A stretch of DNA of 64,000 nucleotides from contig JANNBJ010000025.1 in assembly GCA_031385325.1 (NCBI GenBank), positions 1 through 64,000 on the forward strand. The letters run 5' to 3'. Below, in pieces: positions 1 to 8,409 of the stretch. The notes under the pieces are model-generated. The model ran no database searches. It saw only the letters and a list, made by a program, of their open reading frames with translations, and was not told the origin of the DNA. The translations under genes and the position numbers were made by a program. Every line of letters begins with the position of its first letter. Within the stretch, counting starts at the first letter, position 1. This stretch comes from SYFY01 sp031385325 (lineage in GTDB: Bacteria; Pseudomonadota; Gammaproteobacteria; Pseudomonadales; Azotimanducaceae).

Positions 1-624
1 TGCAGCAGTTGTCCTCGCGCCGATGCCACGCTGGTCGATCTGGAGAATCATCCGGATCTGTGGAGAACGTTCGCGCCCATCGGTCTGCACGTGGATTACT
101 GGGACCGATTGGGCTGGCGTGACCGATTCGCCACCGTCGGAAACGGACAACGACAGAGGAACTATGCGCGCGCTGGTTTGGCCAGTGGCGTCTACACCCC
201 TGGGTGGTTTGTTGGTGGTCAGGAGTGGCGTGGCTGGTTTACCGGGCAGTCACTGCCACTGGGTAGTCCGAATCAGATCGGCAGTCTTGGTGTGGTGGTT
301 GATGGGGATCATGTCACTGTTCACACCGCTGATGTGACGCTTGCAAAGTTGGCTCGACAGGTACACGTGGCGATCATCGGCACGGGTCTTACCTCTCGGG
401 TTCGGCGCGGCGAAAATCGGGGCCGAACGCTGAATCACGGTTTTGTGGCATTGGCGCAAGCACAGGCTACGTTCGCTTCGGGCTCAGGGGAGATGGATCT
501 GCCGAAGCAGGACGTTGATGACCAGCCGACGCGTCGAGCAGTCGTCGCCTGGGTGACTCGTGGCGACAATCCAGTTCCGTTGCAGGCTGCGGGTGGTTGG
601 CTCCCGACTGGTGCTGCACAATAG
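1..624 (+). CDS. DUF1223 thioredoxin-like secreted protein (5' end cut by window)
   Basis: The reading frame is already open at base 1, so the N-terminus lies outside the window. The first visible residues are CSSCPRAD, the CxxC-type motif at the start of DUF1223 proteins, followed by HVDYWDRLGW and GVYTP, further hallmarks of that family. About 207 residues are visible of a family usually near 230-260 residues, so only the signal peptide and first strand are missing. DUF1223 proteins have a thioredoxin-like fold and are predicted to be exported; no substrate is established. The DUF1993 gene follows 68 bases downstream on the same strand. Confidence 0.85.
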   Translation, partial: CSSCPRADATLVDLENHPDLWRTFAPIGLHVDYWDRLGWRDRFATVGNGQRQRNYARAGLASGVYTPGWFVGGQEWRGWFTGQSLPLGSPNQIGSLGVVVDGDHVTVHTADVTLAKLARQVHVAIIGTGLTSRVRRGENRGRTLNHGFVALAQAQATFASGSGEMDLPKQDVDDQPTRRAVVAWVTRGDNPVPLQAAGGWLPTGAAQ

Positions 625-692
625 CGCCACACTGCGAACATCAGACCCAGTGCTCCATTGATAAATCCCAGTTTGAAAACAAGGACACATAC

Positions 693-1208
693 ATGAATCA
701 AGTCAGCATATTCAGCCTAACCGCGCCGGTTTTCACCGGCATGCTCGATCGCATGAGCGCCTGGCTGGATCTGGCTCAAGTCCACGCAGAAGAGCAGGGT
801 ATCGACATCGATGTGCTGCTGCAGGCGCGCCTGGCACCGGACATGTTCTCGCTGCTTGGGCAGTACCAGCTGGCAACTGCGTTTGCGAAGAATGCAGTGT
901 GTCGGCTGGCCGGGCAGACACCGCCGGATTTCCCGGACATTGAAAAGACGGCCGCCGATGTGCGCGCGCGAATTGTCCGCGCACGGTCCATCGTGCAATC
1001 GATAAACCCGGTGATGCTCGATGGCGCGGCAAACCGGGAGATCACCATTCAAACCGGGCCGAACGATCGCACGACCTTCAGCGGCGAAGACTATCTGCTG
1101 AAGTTTGCGCAGCCCCAGTTCTACTTCCACGCGTCGATGGCCTACGCCATTTTGCGCCACAACGGCGTAAAACTTGGCAAACGGGACTTCCTGACGATTG
1201 GTCGATAG
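693..1208 (+). CDS. DUF1993 family protein
   Basis: The 171-residue product matches the DUF1993 family throughout: an N-terminal helix with MLDRMSAWLDLA, a central QYQLATAFAKN segment and a C-terminal FYFHASMAYAILRHNGV motif. Members are small, probably all-helical cytoplasmic proteins of unknown role, and this one has the usual length. An in-frame ATG exists further upstream at 597, but the ATG at 693 is preceded by AAGGA at a good distance and fits the family N-terminus. It may share a transcript with the preceding DUF1223 gene. No enzymatic residues can be assigned. Confidence 0.85.
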   Translation: MNQVSIFSLTAPVFTGMLDRMSAWLDLAQVHAEEQGIDIDVLLQARLAPDMFSLLGQYQLATAFAKNAVCRLAGQTPPDFPDIEKTAADVRARIVRARSIVQSINPVMLDGAANREITIQTGPNDRTTFSGEDYLLKFAQPQFYFHASMAYAILRHNGVKLGKRDFLTIGR

Positions 1209-1230
1209 CGCGCGAGCTGACTGATCCATC

Positions 1231-1257
1231 GCACGAATGCCGGTCTGCCATTCGTGC
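1231..1257. terminator. Hairpin between convergent genes
   Basis: A perfect 9-bp stem (GCACGAATG / CATTCGTGC) with a 9-base loop lies between the stop of the DUF1993 gene and the stop of the opposite-strand outer-membrane gene. The position suits a bidirectional terminator, but neither side carries a clear T-tract. Confidence 0.45.
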
Positions 1258-1289
1258 AATGTGTCCACACCATGGGTCCGTCGCTGCTA

Positions 1290-2645
1290 CTAGTCGAACG
1301 ATCCGAGTGAATATCGAAGACCGGCGGTGACTGAATTGGACCGTTGTGTCCTGATTTCCAGATCAGAGCCGTCGGCTGCCTGCAGTCCGAATTTTCCAGT
1401 CAGCAGGTATCGGTAATCCGCAGTGAAATGCAATCGAGGAGACACCGCAATATCAACACCGATTATGGCTTGTCCCGCGAACGTCGTGTCATTGTCATTC
1501 AAGAGACGTGCCCGTTCTTCGACGACACCGCAGGCGAATGATTTGCAGAATGTTCTGGTATCGATTTTGTAATCAGCCCTGGCCAGCCCAACGCCCACAC
1601 CCAGGTACGGGCGCATGGATGATCCCGGATAGAACTGAAAAATGGTGTTCATCATAAGGGTTGACATCGACAACCCGCCGCTCGCCAGATCTTCGCCAAT
1701 GGCGTTGCTGGTTTCGAACACTTCGATGTTCTCATGGCGATATCCACCTTCAAGCTCCAGGCGCAAACGATCGCGCCAGCTATAGCCCAGGGCGAAGTTT
1801 GTGATTGGACCTGGGTCATACGCATCCACGACCCTTTCGCCGCCGATAATTTCGGCATCTTCGGAAAATGCACCACCGAGATTGCCCGCCACGTACCAGC
1901 CTTGCATGGGCTCCGATCGAGGGGCGGGTGATGCGTCACTTCCGAACCCTGCGGTATGCAAACGAAGATGCATCCAGACCGATTGGACGCCGTAAGCATC
2001 CTTGAAGTCGGCGCCGGAAATTTCCTGCAATTGCACGGACGGTGCCTGCAGGTACCGGTAATCGACGGCAACATCGATTCGCCTGCTTATAGGAACTGTA
2101 AAGCCTGCGATGAATTGCCAAGCCAAGGTCGATTCATGATCGTGAATGATGTCCCGCCGCGGAATATTGAGGGGCGCTTCATCGATGCGTGGCGTCGAAA
2201 AACGCAACGATACGTCGCTCTGGCCGATACCCAGTCCAAGATAAGGACGCAAGGCGAGCCCCACGTCGAAATCCCGCACGACGTTGAACATCAGATTTGT
2301 GGAGTGAACCGAATCGGCATCATCGGCGTCAGATTCAAAGCGGGCGCGGGTGGAATAAAGAATCTCTGGACTGTTGTCGTGTACGGAGTGCTCGAACTCG
2401 ACGCGCCAGTCGTCCATGAAGCGCATGCCAATGGCCAAATTAGGCTGGAACACACCCTGGTCGAAACGCATCACGGCGCCATTCGAGTCCAGCTTCAAGT
2501 CGTCGGCATAGTCCCACCCAGCGCCAGCGCTCAGATAGAAGTCATCGATGAGATCGGCGCTGGCGGGCGCTGACAATGCGGTGACCAGCAGCAATACCAG
2601 CGAGCGCGGTCCGAGACAGTGCTTTGTTCGTTGGCAGGCGACCAC
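1290..2645 (-). CDS. Outer-membrane beta-barrel protein with two tandem barrel domains
   Basis: A signal peptide (hydrophobic LVLLLVTALS, cleavage after SAPASA) is followed by two similar OmpA/opacity-type barrel units. Unit 1 starts with FYLSAGAGWDYADDL and ends near AVDYRYLQAP; unit 2 starts with GWYVAGNLGG and ends in GLRYSLGSFD, with the terminal aromatic expected of an outer-membrane strand. Each unit has the RPYLGLGIG / RPYLGVGVG strand and a DYRYL strand. The product is therefore placed in the outer membrane. No ATG fits before the signal peptide; the GTG at 2645 is a tentative choice. An AGGAG-like site lies further upstream without an ordinary start codon. Function unknown. Confidence 0.75.
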   Translation of the reverse strand: MVACQRTKHCLGPRSLVLLLVTALSAPASADLIDDFYLSAGAGWDYADDLKLDSNGAVMRFDQGVFQPNLAIGMRFMDDWRVEFEHSVHDNSPEILYSTRARFESDADDADSVHSTNLMFNVVRDFDVGLALRPYLGLGIGQSDVSLRFSTPRIDEAPLNIPRRDIIHDHESTLAWQFIAGFTVPISRRIDVAVDYRYLQAPSVQLQEISGADFKDAYGVQSVWMHLRLHTAGFGSDASPAPRSEPMQGWYVAGNLGGAFSEDAEIIGGERVVDAYDPGPITNFALGYSWRDRLRLELEGGYRHENIEVFETSNAIGEDLASGGLSMSTLMMNTIFQFYPGSSMRPYLGVGVGLARADYKIDTRTFCKSFACGVVEERARLLNDNDTTFAGQAIIGVDIAVSPRLHFTADYRYLLTGKFGLQAADGSDLEIRTQRSNSVTAGLRYSLGSFD

Positions 2646-2974
2646 CGTATCGCTTTGTCCATTGGCGAAAGTTGGGGAAAAAATAGTTGGCTTCTCCTGA
2701 ATAATCCGTTCATGGACAACCGCTGTCCTGTTCAATTGATGGCGGTTGGTTTGATCACGCGAGCGTTGGTGAGGCTGCGCAGATTGCCACGCACCCGCAG
2801 CAACTTCCAGCCTTCGGGTTTGGTGTCGAAATCGTTGGAAAACCAATCGCAGTGACTGTGCAGTTGGGACAATTTTCCAATGTATGGTCCGGTAACTCCC
2901 CCTTTTGCGCCAGACGCCAGAGAATATCTCGAATAACATCCAGCAACGGACCTTTAATCGGCCGGCCAGAGGAG
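2646..2974. other. Divergent intergenic region
   Basis: About 330 bases separate the divergently read outer-membrane and MFS genes and should hold both promoters. I see no confident -35/-10 pair. A protein-like minus-strand frame of about 46 codons (2732-2872, TTG start) occurs here but lacks a convincing start or family match. Confidence 0.3.
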
Positions 2975-4153
2975 ATGATTCTGACGCGACGTGTCCGGCG
3001 AGATAGTGCAATCCTGCTACCGGGAATCGGCAGCCAGCTAATCGTCTCGACCGGCCTCTTCGTGGTGCCGTTTACCGTTGTCGCGCTGCTGCATGGCGGC
3101 GGTTTTGATGAGCAGTCTGCAGGTTTTCTGGTCAGTCTGGAGGCGTTGGCCGCGTCGATCACAACGCTGGGTCTGTCGGCCTGGTCGCGTCCAAGGTCGC
3201 GTCGTCGTTTTGCAGTGTGGGGTGCGGTGCTGCTGATTCTCGGCAATGCGGTTACCTGGGCCGTGATGGGCAGTTCGTCCATCGAACTGCTTATCGCCGG
3301 TCGCCTGGTGGCAGGGATCGGCGCGGGGATCGTTACCGCGGAGGTGTCGGCGGTGGTGGCGCGCAGCCTCGATCGCGAACGAATGATCTCAATGCTCTCG
3401 ATCGCCGCTGTACTCAACGGTTCGCTATGGATCTACCTGATTCCGCATGCGCCCGAATTGGTTGGTGTGGGCGCGCCCTATGCGGCCATGCTGAGCAGTG
3501 CCGCACTGGGATTGTTGCTGCTGACGCGATTGCCCTCGCCGGTGTTTCGATCACGACGCAGGCTGACCACGCAGATCGCGTCGAACGTGGAAGGTCGCCT
3601 CGGAGCCGTGGTATTGCCTGGTGTGTTCCTCACGCAGTTGGGGCAGGGCGCGTTCTGGACCTTTGTCGCCATCTATGGTGCCAACGCGGGTCTTGCAGAA
3701 GAGGACATTGGTGGTTTGTTATCGGTAATGACGCTGCTGCTGTTGGTTGGCGTTGTGGGTACCGCTGCGATGGGAACACGACTGGGCAGATTTCTGCCGC
3801 TGTTTGTGCTGACCACCATCAATGTGGTGTCCATTGTCGCCATCACTTACTCGAATGATTCGACGGTGTATGTCGTGGCGAATGTCGTGCAGGCCGTGAC
3901 CAACCTGTCATCACTGGTCTATCAGCTGGGACTGGCCGCGGCGATTGATCGCAGTGGTCGTCTGTTTGCTGCTGCAAACGGACTGGTGGGGCTGGGCAAT
4001 GGCCTGGGTGCTGCGGTTGCAGGCAGCATCGCGGTTCAATTCGGGGCGGCGGAGGTTGGCGCGGCTGTCGTTGCGTTCAACGTTCTGGCGCTGAGCTGTT
4101 ATGCAGTGATCCGGATTGGGATAACGCGTCAGGTGATCGTGTTGCGAGCATAG
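2975..4153 (+). CDS. MFS transporter
   Basis: The 392-residue product is almost wholly hydrophobic with about 12 predicted membrane helices, the size of a drug/metabolite-type major facilitator. A basic cytoplasmic loop (WSRPRSRRRFAVWG) sits between helices 2 and 3, where MFS proteins carry their conserved loop. Repeated GAGIVTAEV and GLVGLGNGLGAA stretches fit glycine-rich packing helices. The ATG at 2975 is chosen because it gives a normal N-terminus; its Shine-Dalgarno GGAG directly abuts it, so the true start could differ. The substrate cannot be told. It converges with the acyl-CoA dehydrogenase gene downstream. Confidence 0.8.
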   Translation: MILTRRVRRDSAILLPGIGSQLIVSTGLFVVPFTVVALLHGGGFDEQSAGFLVSLEALAASITTLGLSAWSRPRSRRRFAVWGAVLLILGNAVTWAVMGSSSIELLIAGRLVAGIGAGIVTAEVSAVVARSLDRERMISMLSIAAVLNGSLWIYLIPHAPELVGVGAPYAAMLSSAALGLLLLTRLPSPVFRSRRRLTTQIASNVEGRLGAVVLPGVFLTQLGQGAFWTFVAIYGANAGLAEEDIGGLLSVMTLLLLVGVVGTAAMGTRLGRFLPLFVLTTINVVSIVAITYSNDSTVYVVANVVQAVTNLSSLVYQLGLAAAIDRSGRLFAAANGLVGLGNGLGAAVAGSIAVQFGAAEVGAAVVAFNVLALSCYAVIRIGITRQVIVLRA

Positions 4154-4178
4154 TGAACGTTGCCACTGTCGTAACCAT

Positions 4179-4200
4179 CGGCGGGTCTCACGACCCACCG
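4179..4200. terminator. Hairpin between convergent genes
   Basis: CGG-C-GGGTC pairs with GACCC-A-CCG around a TCAC loop (eight pairs, one C/A mismatch). It sits between the convergent MFS and acyl-CoA dehydrogenase genes, so it may end both transcripts; there is no T-tract. Confidence 0.35.
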
Positions 4201-4225
4201 ACGGCTCGTGTTGCTCAGACGCAGG

Positions 4226-5461
4226 TCAGAGCAGATCACCACCACAGGCGCCGGCCGTCGTGCCGGTTGCCTTGAACGCCTTGATGACGTTGCGTCCCGT
4301 GGTCCAGCGATGCACTTCATCCGGACCATCGACCAGTCGCTGTGAACGAATGTGCGTGTACCAGGCCGCCAGCGGTGTATCCCGCGAATAGCCCAGAGCG
4401 CCGTGCAACTGAATCGCAGTATCGACCACGTGATGGACCATGTTGGCGAGGAAGACCTTGGCGATGCCGTTTTCCTGCCGGATGTCCATCTTGTTCTCGG
4501 CCTTGTAGGCGATGTGCATGAGCATCAAGCGAGCAATGTAGAGTTGGCTCGCACACTCGGCCAGCATGAACTGCACGGCCTGTCGTTCATCGAGTTTTTT
4601 GCCAAACGTTGAACGCTTGGTGACGTGTTCGGCCGCCATGTCCAGGGCTCGCTGAGCCATGGCGACGTTGTGCATACCGTGGCGCAGGCGTCCATAGGCC
4701 AGCCGGTGTTGCCCCATGTTGAAGCCGTTACCTTCGCCGCCGAGCAGGTTTTCTGCAGGCACTTCGAGATTGGTGATTTCGATTTCGGAGTGACCACCAC
4801 CGAGGATATGCGACAGCGGACCTTCGAGTGCCATCGTCTTGATGTCACGCTTGATCTTGTAACCGGGGTTCGGCAATTCGACCAGGAAGGTGGAGAACTG
4901 CTGATGGCGAGGAGCGTTTGGATCCGTCTTCGCCATCACCAGGGCGATGTCGGCAACACTGGCCGCTGACGAAAACCACTTCTCGCCATTCAGCAAATAA
5001 GCGTCGTTACCGCTGCGTTCGGCGCGAGTCTGCATGCCCGTGGCATCGGCGCCAGAGGCTTTTTCGGTCATCGAATAGCAGATGCGCTTGTCACCGTTGA
5101 GCAATGGCTTGAGAAACTTTTCTTTCTGGTAGGGCGTGCCGTGTTCGAGCAGGGTCAGCATCGTTGCGTCGTCAGGACCTTGTGTGTTCATCGACAGCGC
5201 GCCGAGATAACTCTCGCCGAGTTCCATCTGCACCAGTGCGTTAGCCAGTGGTCCCAGACCCATGCCACCGTGTTCCTTCGGGATGAAGGGACACCACAGT
5301 CCTTGTGCACGGGCTTTCTTGCGCAGCTCGTCCAATACGGTCTTGTAGTCTTCACCGGCCAGCAGGCGTTTTTCAGCAGGGATGCATTCGTCGTGCACCC
5401 ACCCTCTGATCCGCACGCGCATCGCCTTCGCTTCTGCAGGAATGTCAAAATCAATAGCCAT
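4226..5461 (-). CDS. Acyl-CoA dehydrogenase (ACAD10/11-like)
   Basis: The 411-residue flavoenzyme has the full acyl-CoA dehydrogenase layout: an N-terminal helical domain, a middle beta-domain with ICYSMTEKASGADATGM (FAD/acyl-binding segment) and GEKWFSSAAS, and a C-terminal helical domain with RSTFGKKL, AIQLHGALGYS and the closing VDGPDEVHRW. The last motif and the length fit the ACAD10/11-like branch, which acts on long or branched acyl-CoAs and transfers electrons to ETF. It stands alone, with no fatty-acid genes beside it. The start ATG fits the usual N-terminus. The substrate is not inferable. Confidence 0.9.
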   Translation of the reverse strand: MAIDFDIPAEAKAMRVRIRGWVHDECIPAEKRLLAGEDYKTVLDELRKKARAQGLWCPFIPKEHGGMGLGPLANALVQMELGESYLGALSMNTQGPDDATMLTLLEHGTPYQKEKFLKPLLNGDKRICYSMTEKASGADATGMQTRAERSGNDAYLLNGEKWFSSAASVADIALVMAKTDPNAPRHQQFSTFLVELPNPGYKIKRDIKTMALEGPLSHILGGGHSEIEITNLEVPAENLLGGEGNGFNMGQHRLAYGRLRHGMHNVAMAQRALDMAAEHVTKRSTFGKKLDERQAVQFMLAECASQLYIARLMLMHIAYKAENKMDIRQENGIAKVFLANMVHHVVDTAIQLHGALGYSRDTPLAAWYTHIRSQRLVDGPDEVHRWTTGRNVIKAFKATGTTAGACGGDLL

Positions 5462-5561
5462 CGTGTCCTCACCTGAAGGTTGTGTAGTTCCCGTGCCTAT
5501 AGTGCGACATCCGGTTCTGCGGGACCACCTCCGATGCGGGGTGCAAACAAGGAGGAAAAAA

Positions 5562-5618
5562 GTGCCGTCAGCGTGTGACGATTTCGCGCAGTTCTCGAAT
5601 CATGGACCAGGAAACTGA
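5562..5618 (+). other. Possible 18-codon leader ORF before the sigma gene
   Basis: A strong AAGGAGG (5549-5555) lies six bases before a GTG that opens an 18-codon frame ending in TGA at 5616-5618, overlapping the likely start of the sigma-factor gene in another frame. It may be a translated leader that couples translation, or the AAGGAGG may be coincidental. Confidence 0.25.
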
Positions 5619-6156
5619 AAATGCCGGGACGATCACCATGCCGGAGGCTGCTATCACGATGAGTCTGGACGCCCGCGAGGCCTTTGCCGAATTGCTGGAT
5701 CGCCATCGCAAGATCGTCTTCAAGGTTGCCTACAGTTATGCATGGCACCCGGAAGATCGGGCTGAACTGTCCCAGGAAATTGCGTTGCAGCTGTGGCGGG
5801 CGTTTCCGAAGTATGACGCCAGCCGAAAGTTCTCGACCTGGATGTACCGGATTGCCTTAAACGTCGCGATTTCATTTGTTCGTGACTACAGCGAAAAACG
5901 AGCACGGGACATCGCCTTCGATGAAAACCTGCATGATCAGGTTGCTCCGGATTCTGACGACCCTGAAATGTCGCAACAGATCGTCGTTCTGAACCGGATC
6001 ATCGCGCGGCTGGATCCACTCAATCGTGCGTTGATGCTGCTCTACCTCGACGAGCACTCGAATGCCGAGATCGGTGAAATCCTTGGGCTTACGGAGACCA
6101 ACGTCTCTACCAGGCTGAGTCGCCTGAAACAACGCATACGTCTCGATCTGGCATGA
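5602..6156 (+). CDS. ECF-type RNA polymerase sigma factor
   Basis: The product of about 184 residues carries sigma region 2 (EAFAELLDRHRKIVFKVAYSY, then QEIALQLWRAFPKY and FSTWMYRIALNVA) and region 4 (IARLDPLNRALMLLYLDEHS, then a helix-turn-helix AEIGEILGLTETNVSTRLSR). Regions 1 and 3 are absent, as in ECF sigmas. It should direct core RNA polymerase to a small regulon. Several in-frame starts exist: ATG at 5602, 5638 and 5659, the last with GGAGG eleven bases upstream. The next gene, 36 bases downstream, encodes a membrane protein in the position of a cognate anti-sigma factor. Confidence 0.85.
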   Translation: MDQETENAGTITMPEAAITMSLDAREAFAELLDRHRKIVFKVAYSYAWHPEDRAELSQEIALQLWRAFPKYDASRKFSTWMYRIALNVAISFVRDYSEKRARDIAFDENLHDQVAPDSDDPEMSQQIVVLNRIIARLDPLNRALMLLYLDEHSNAEIGEILGLTETNVSTRLSRLKQRIRLDLA

Positions 6157-6192
6157 ACACCCACGGCCTTGTTGTGCAAACGGAGAGTATAA

Positions 6193-6858
6193 ATGACTGA
6201 TATTCTTGAGCTGGATGATCTGAAAAGCGCTTGGCAGAGCCTGGATCGAAAACTCGATCTGCAGAACGCACTGCTGCTCGATCAGGCGCGTGAAAAGCGC
6301 TTCAAGACGCTGGGTCGTCGATTGCTGCCGCTACGGTTTGGCAAGGCGGTGCAGATGATGTTCGGTGCGCTTCTGATCCTGCCGTCAGTCTCGGTGTGGG
6401 GTGAATACAGGCTTGGCAGCCTGTTGTTCTGGTCAGCGATTGCCATGCATGTTTATGGTGTGGTGTTGATCATTCTCGGCGGCATCATGCAAGGCAAGCT
6501 CAGCGAATTTGATCGTGGTGAGAGCGTGCTGGAAAACCAGCGGCGACTGGCAAGCGCGCGCCGTTTCCAGGTGCTCTCCGGAATGGCCGTGGGATTGCCG
6601 TGGTGGTTCATCTGGGTCCCGTTCAGTGCAGTCATCGTAGCGGCAGTAGCCGATATCGATATGTATGCCAAGGCGCCCGGAGTCATGGCCTGGATGTTTT
6701 TCGGCGGTGTTGCAGGATGGGCACTGACCATCGTTGTCTATCGCTGGGCAATGCAAAAGCCGAAGTGGGCGGCGCGCATGGAAAGATCTGCGGCAGGTCG
6801 CAGCTTTGAACGAGCCAAGCAGACACTCGATGAATTGAATGCGTTTGAGCAGGGTTGA
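6193..6858 (+). CDS. Membrane protein paired with the ECF sigma factor (candidate anti-sigma)
   Basis: The 221-residue product has a cytoplasmic-looking N-terminus (LDDLKSAWQSLDRKLDLQN, amphipathic and charged), four hydrophobic segments grouped in two hairpins (about residues 50-100 and 130-185) and a basic C-terminal tail. It follows the sigma gene in the same direction with a plausible ribosome site (GGAGA), so the two are probably cotranscribed. ECF sigmas are usually held by a membrane anti-sigma encoded next to them; the role is inferred from this position alone. There is no zinc-binding HxxxCxxC motif, so it is not a classical ZAS-type anti-sigma factor. Confidence 0.55.
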   Translation: MTDILELDDLKSAWQSLDRKLDLQNALLLDQAREKRFKTLGRRLLPLRFGKAVQMMFGALLILPSVSVWGEYRLGSLLFWSAIAMHVYGVVLIILGGIMQGKLSEFDRGESVLENQRRLASARRFQVLSGMAVGLPWWFIWVPFSAVIVAAVADIDMYAKAPGVMAWMFFGGVAGWALTIVVYRWAMQKPKWAARMERSAAGRSFERAKQTLDELNAFEQG

Positions 6859-6859
6859 T

Positions 6860-7576
6860 TCAGGTCGCAGGGACTGCCTGCGGTGCAAAGCTGAACAGGT
6901 AGGCTCGTCGATGACGCGAGGTCGAACGATTGGCAGAAGTGAAGTGACAGGTGCCGGGACCGTGCACTGTGCAATCGCCGGCATTGAGTGGGCACGCCAC
7001 GGTGGTTTCGATCGGTAGCCGCGCCTGTTCTGCAGCCGTGATGGCCAACAGACGGCCGTCATCCTCCGGCTCGCCACCCACCACTTCATGGGGCAGCAAC
7101 ACATCCAGTGAGTGACCGGGTAGAAAGTGCATGCAGCCCGTGTCTTCATCCACGTCGTCGAGAGGCAACCAGAACTGCAGCAGATCGCGTGGTACTCGGA
7201 CGCCGGCACGGGTTACCGGCTTGAAAAAGTAGGACAGGTCCTGATGCCAGGGTGTAGTGACCGGATGCATCGGTGGTTTGTAGAGCAGTTGATCAAAGAC
7301 CCAGACTGGCTCCGAACAGTTGAACACTGCAGACGCAAGTGCACGGCCTGCTCGCAGTGCGGCGTTGTCCTTGAAGCCAGCATGCCACGCAGAAGGTCGG
7401 ATGATCTGCCGGATGCGACCGCCAAGCATCCGGTCGCCTGTTCCGCAATCGATCGATCCGTTCAGCACGGCGTCATAAAGCGCGCGCAGCTCGGTGAGGT
7501 CGTTAGAGGTGATGAGCTTCGGAATGGCGCAGAAGCCATCACGCTCAAATCGTGCTCGAACCTGGTCCGGGGTCAT
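6860..7576 (-). CDS. Phytanoyl-CoA dioxygenase family protein
   Basis: The 238-residue protein is a PhyH-type Fe(II)/2-oxoglutarate dioxygenase. The iron-binding H-x-D is in PWHQDLSY and the distal histidine is in the TVHGPGTCHFTSAN segment, followed by arginines in RHRRAYLF suited to hold 2-oxoglutarate. The N-terminal FERDGFCAIPKLI is typical. Family members hydroxylate acyl-CoAs or small metabolites; the substrate here is unknown. Its ATG overlaps the stop of the ABM monooxygenase gene by four bases (ATGA), so the two are translated as a pair. It ends two bases from the opposite-strand membrane gene. Confidence 0.85.
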   Translation of the reverse strand: MTPDQVRARFERDGFCAIPKLITSNDLTELRALYDAVLNGSIDCGTGDRMLGGRIRQIIRPSAWHAGFKDNAALRAGRALASAVFNCSEPVWVFDQLLYKPPMHPVTTPWHQDLSYFFKPVTRAGVRVPRDLLQFWLPLDDVDEDTGCMHFLPGHSLDVLLPHEVVGGEPEDDGRLLAITAAEQARLPIETTVACPLNAGDCTVHGPGTCHFTSANRSTSRHRRAYLFSFAPQAVPAT

Positions 7577-7860
7577 GCTATGAGTTCACCTGGATGGGGT
7601 GAGCGTTCTACCAGCGGCAGGACGACGGGTGCGTAGAGCTCCGCAAATGCCGGGGCGAGGCGGTGCTGATCGAGATGCGCCTGTGTTTCCCATCGTTCAA
7701 CCAGAGTGAAGTGACGTCGATCATTCAACGACTGGTAAATCTCGAATCGGTTGCAGCCAGGTTCGGCGCGGGCAGCCGTCGTCAGCTGGGCAAGGACAGC
7801 TCTGACCTTGTCGACATCGGATTCAAGTTTCACCGTGAGTATGACGTTGAGGTAGATCAT
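7573..7860 (-). CDS. ABM-type monooxygenase (antibiotic biosynthesis monooxygenase domain)
   Basis: The 95-residue product has the ABM ferredoxin-like fold signature: a first strand IYLNVILTVK, the EPGCNRFEIYQS segment and the HFTLVERWETQAHLDQH segment leading to a final helix. Such small dimeric proteins oxidise quinols or polyketide-like aromatics without cofactor, or act as heme-degrading or sensing proteins. The start ATG at 7860 is preceded by AGGAA. It forms a two-gene unit with the downstream PhyH dioxygenase through a four-base overlap. The substrate is unknown. Confidence 0.85.
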   Translation of the reverse strand: MIYLNVILTVKLESDVDKVRAVLAQLTTAARAEPGCNRFEIYQSLNDRRHFTLVERWETQAHLDQHRLAPAFAELYAPVVLPLVERSPHPGELIA

Positions 7861-8213
7861 GAATTTTTCCTGAGCATGCGACTGATCGGCAGGGATGATA
7901 AGACAGCCTAAACGGCTGTGACACCCGATTTGATCAACGTGACCATGGTTGGTGTGGCGAGTCTGCGTCCGGAGCGCGGGTGCAATTGAAAGCACGAGGT
8001 AATCTGGCTACGCTTGCCACAACTTCCTTCACCTTCAACACGGAGACTCCCATGCAAGCAATTGCATACCGATGCGCGTTCGATCTCGCATTTGTCCTTG
8101 GGGACCGTCGGGCAGCGCGAGTTCGTTTGTTGCTGTAAACGCACAGAGTCGCTGCACCAGATTTCAATCCGTATTCGATTGCACTGAAGTGTTCCTCTGT
8201 GCTGACTGAACCA
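7861..8213. other. Intergenic stretch, no gene seen
   Basis: About 350 bases lie between the start of the ABM gene and the MITE-like element. Open frames exist on both strands, but none has a plausible start, ribosome site or family resemblance. The part nearest 7860 must hold the promoter of the minus-strand ABM-PhyH pair. Confidence 0.4.
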
Positions 8214-8391
8214 GCCCGCACTATTCATGAATGATCTACTGCAGGCCCCGATAGCCGCGAAACCACTGGGCGTGCTCCCTCCGCGTGCTCGACGTGCTGT
8301 AAAGCACGCCTGTGCGCGCGTAAGTACCCGCCACCCAGCGTTTTCACGACTCTCGACGCCCTCGCTACGTCCCTTCATGAATAGTGCAGGC
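8214..8391. mobile_element. MITE-like element with 18-bp terminal inverted repeats
   Basis: The ends are near-perfect inverted repeats of 18 bases (8214-8231 and 8374-8391, one mismatch); the inner 14 bases, GCACTATTCATGAA and its complement, match perfectly. The roughly 140-base interior has no gene but contains a small hairpin (GTGCT-GTAA-AGCAC). No target-site duplication could be made out. The element is small, non-coding and ends 18 bases before the ABC-F gene, so it could affect that gene's leader. No second copy lies in the window. The parent transposon cannot be named from sequence alone. Confidence 0.55.
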
Positions 8392-8409
8392 CAAGCACAT
8401 GGGTGAAGC

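Noticed and set aside
2732..2872. A protein-like minus-strand frame of about 46 codons (TTG start) between the outer-membrane and MFS genes.
   Set aside because: No ATG or GTG start, weak ribosome site and no family resemblance; kept only as a note.
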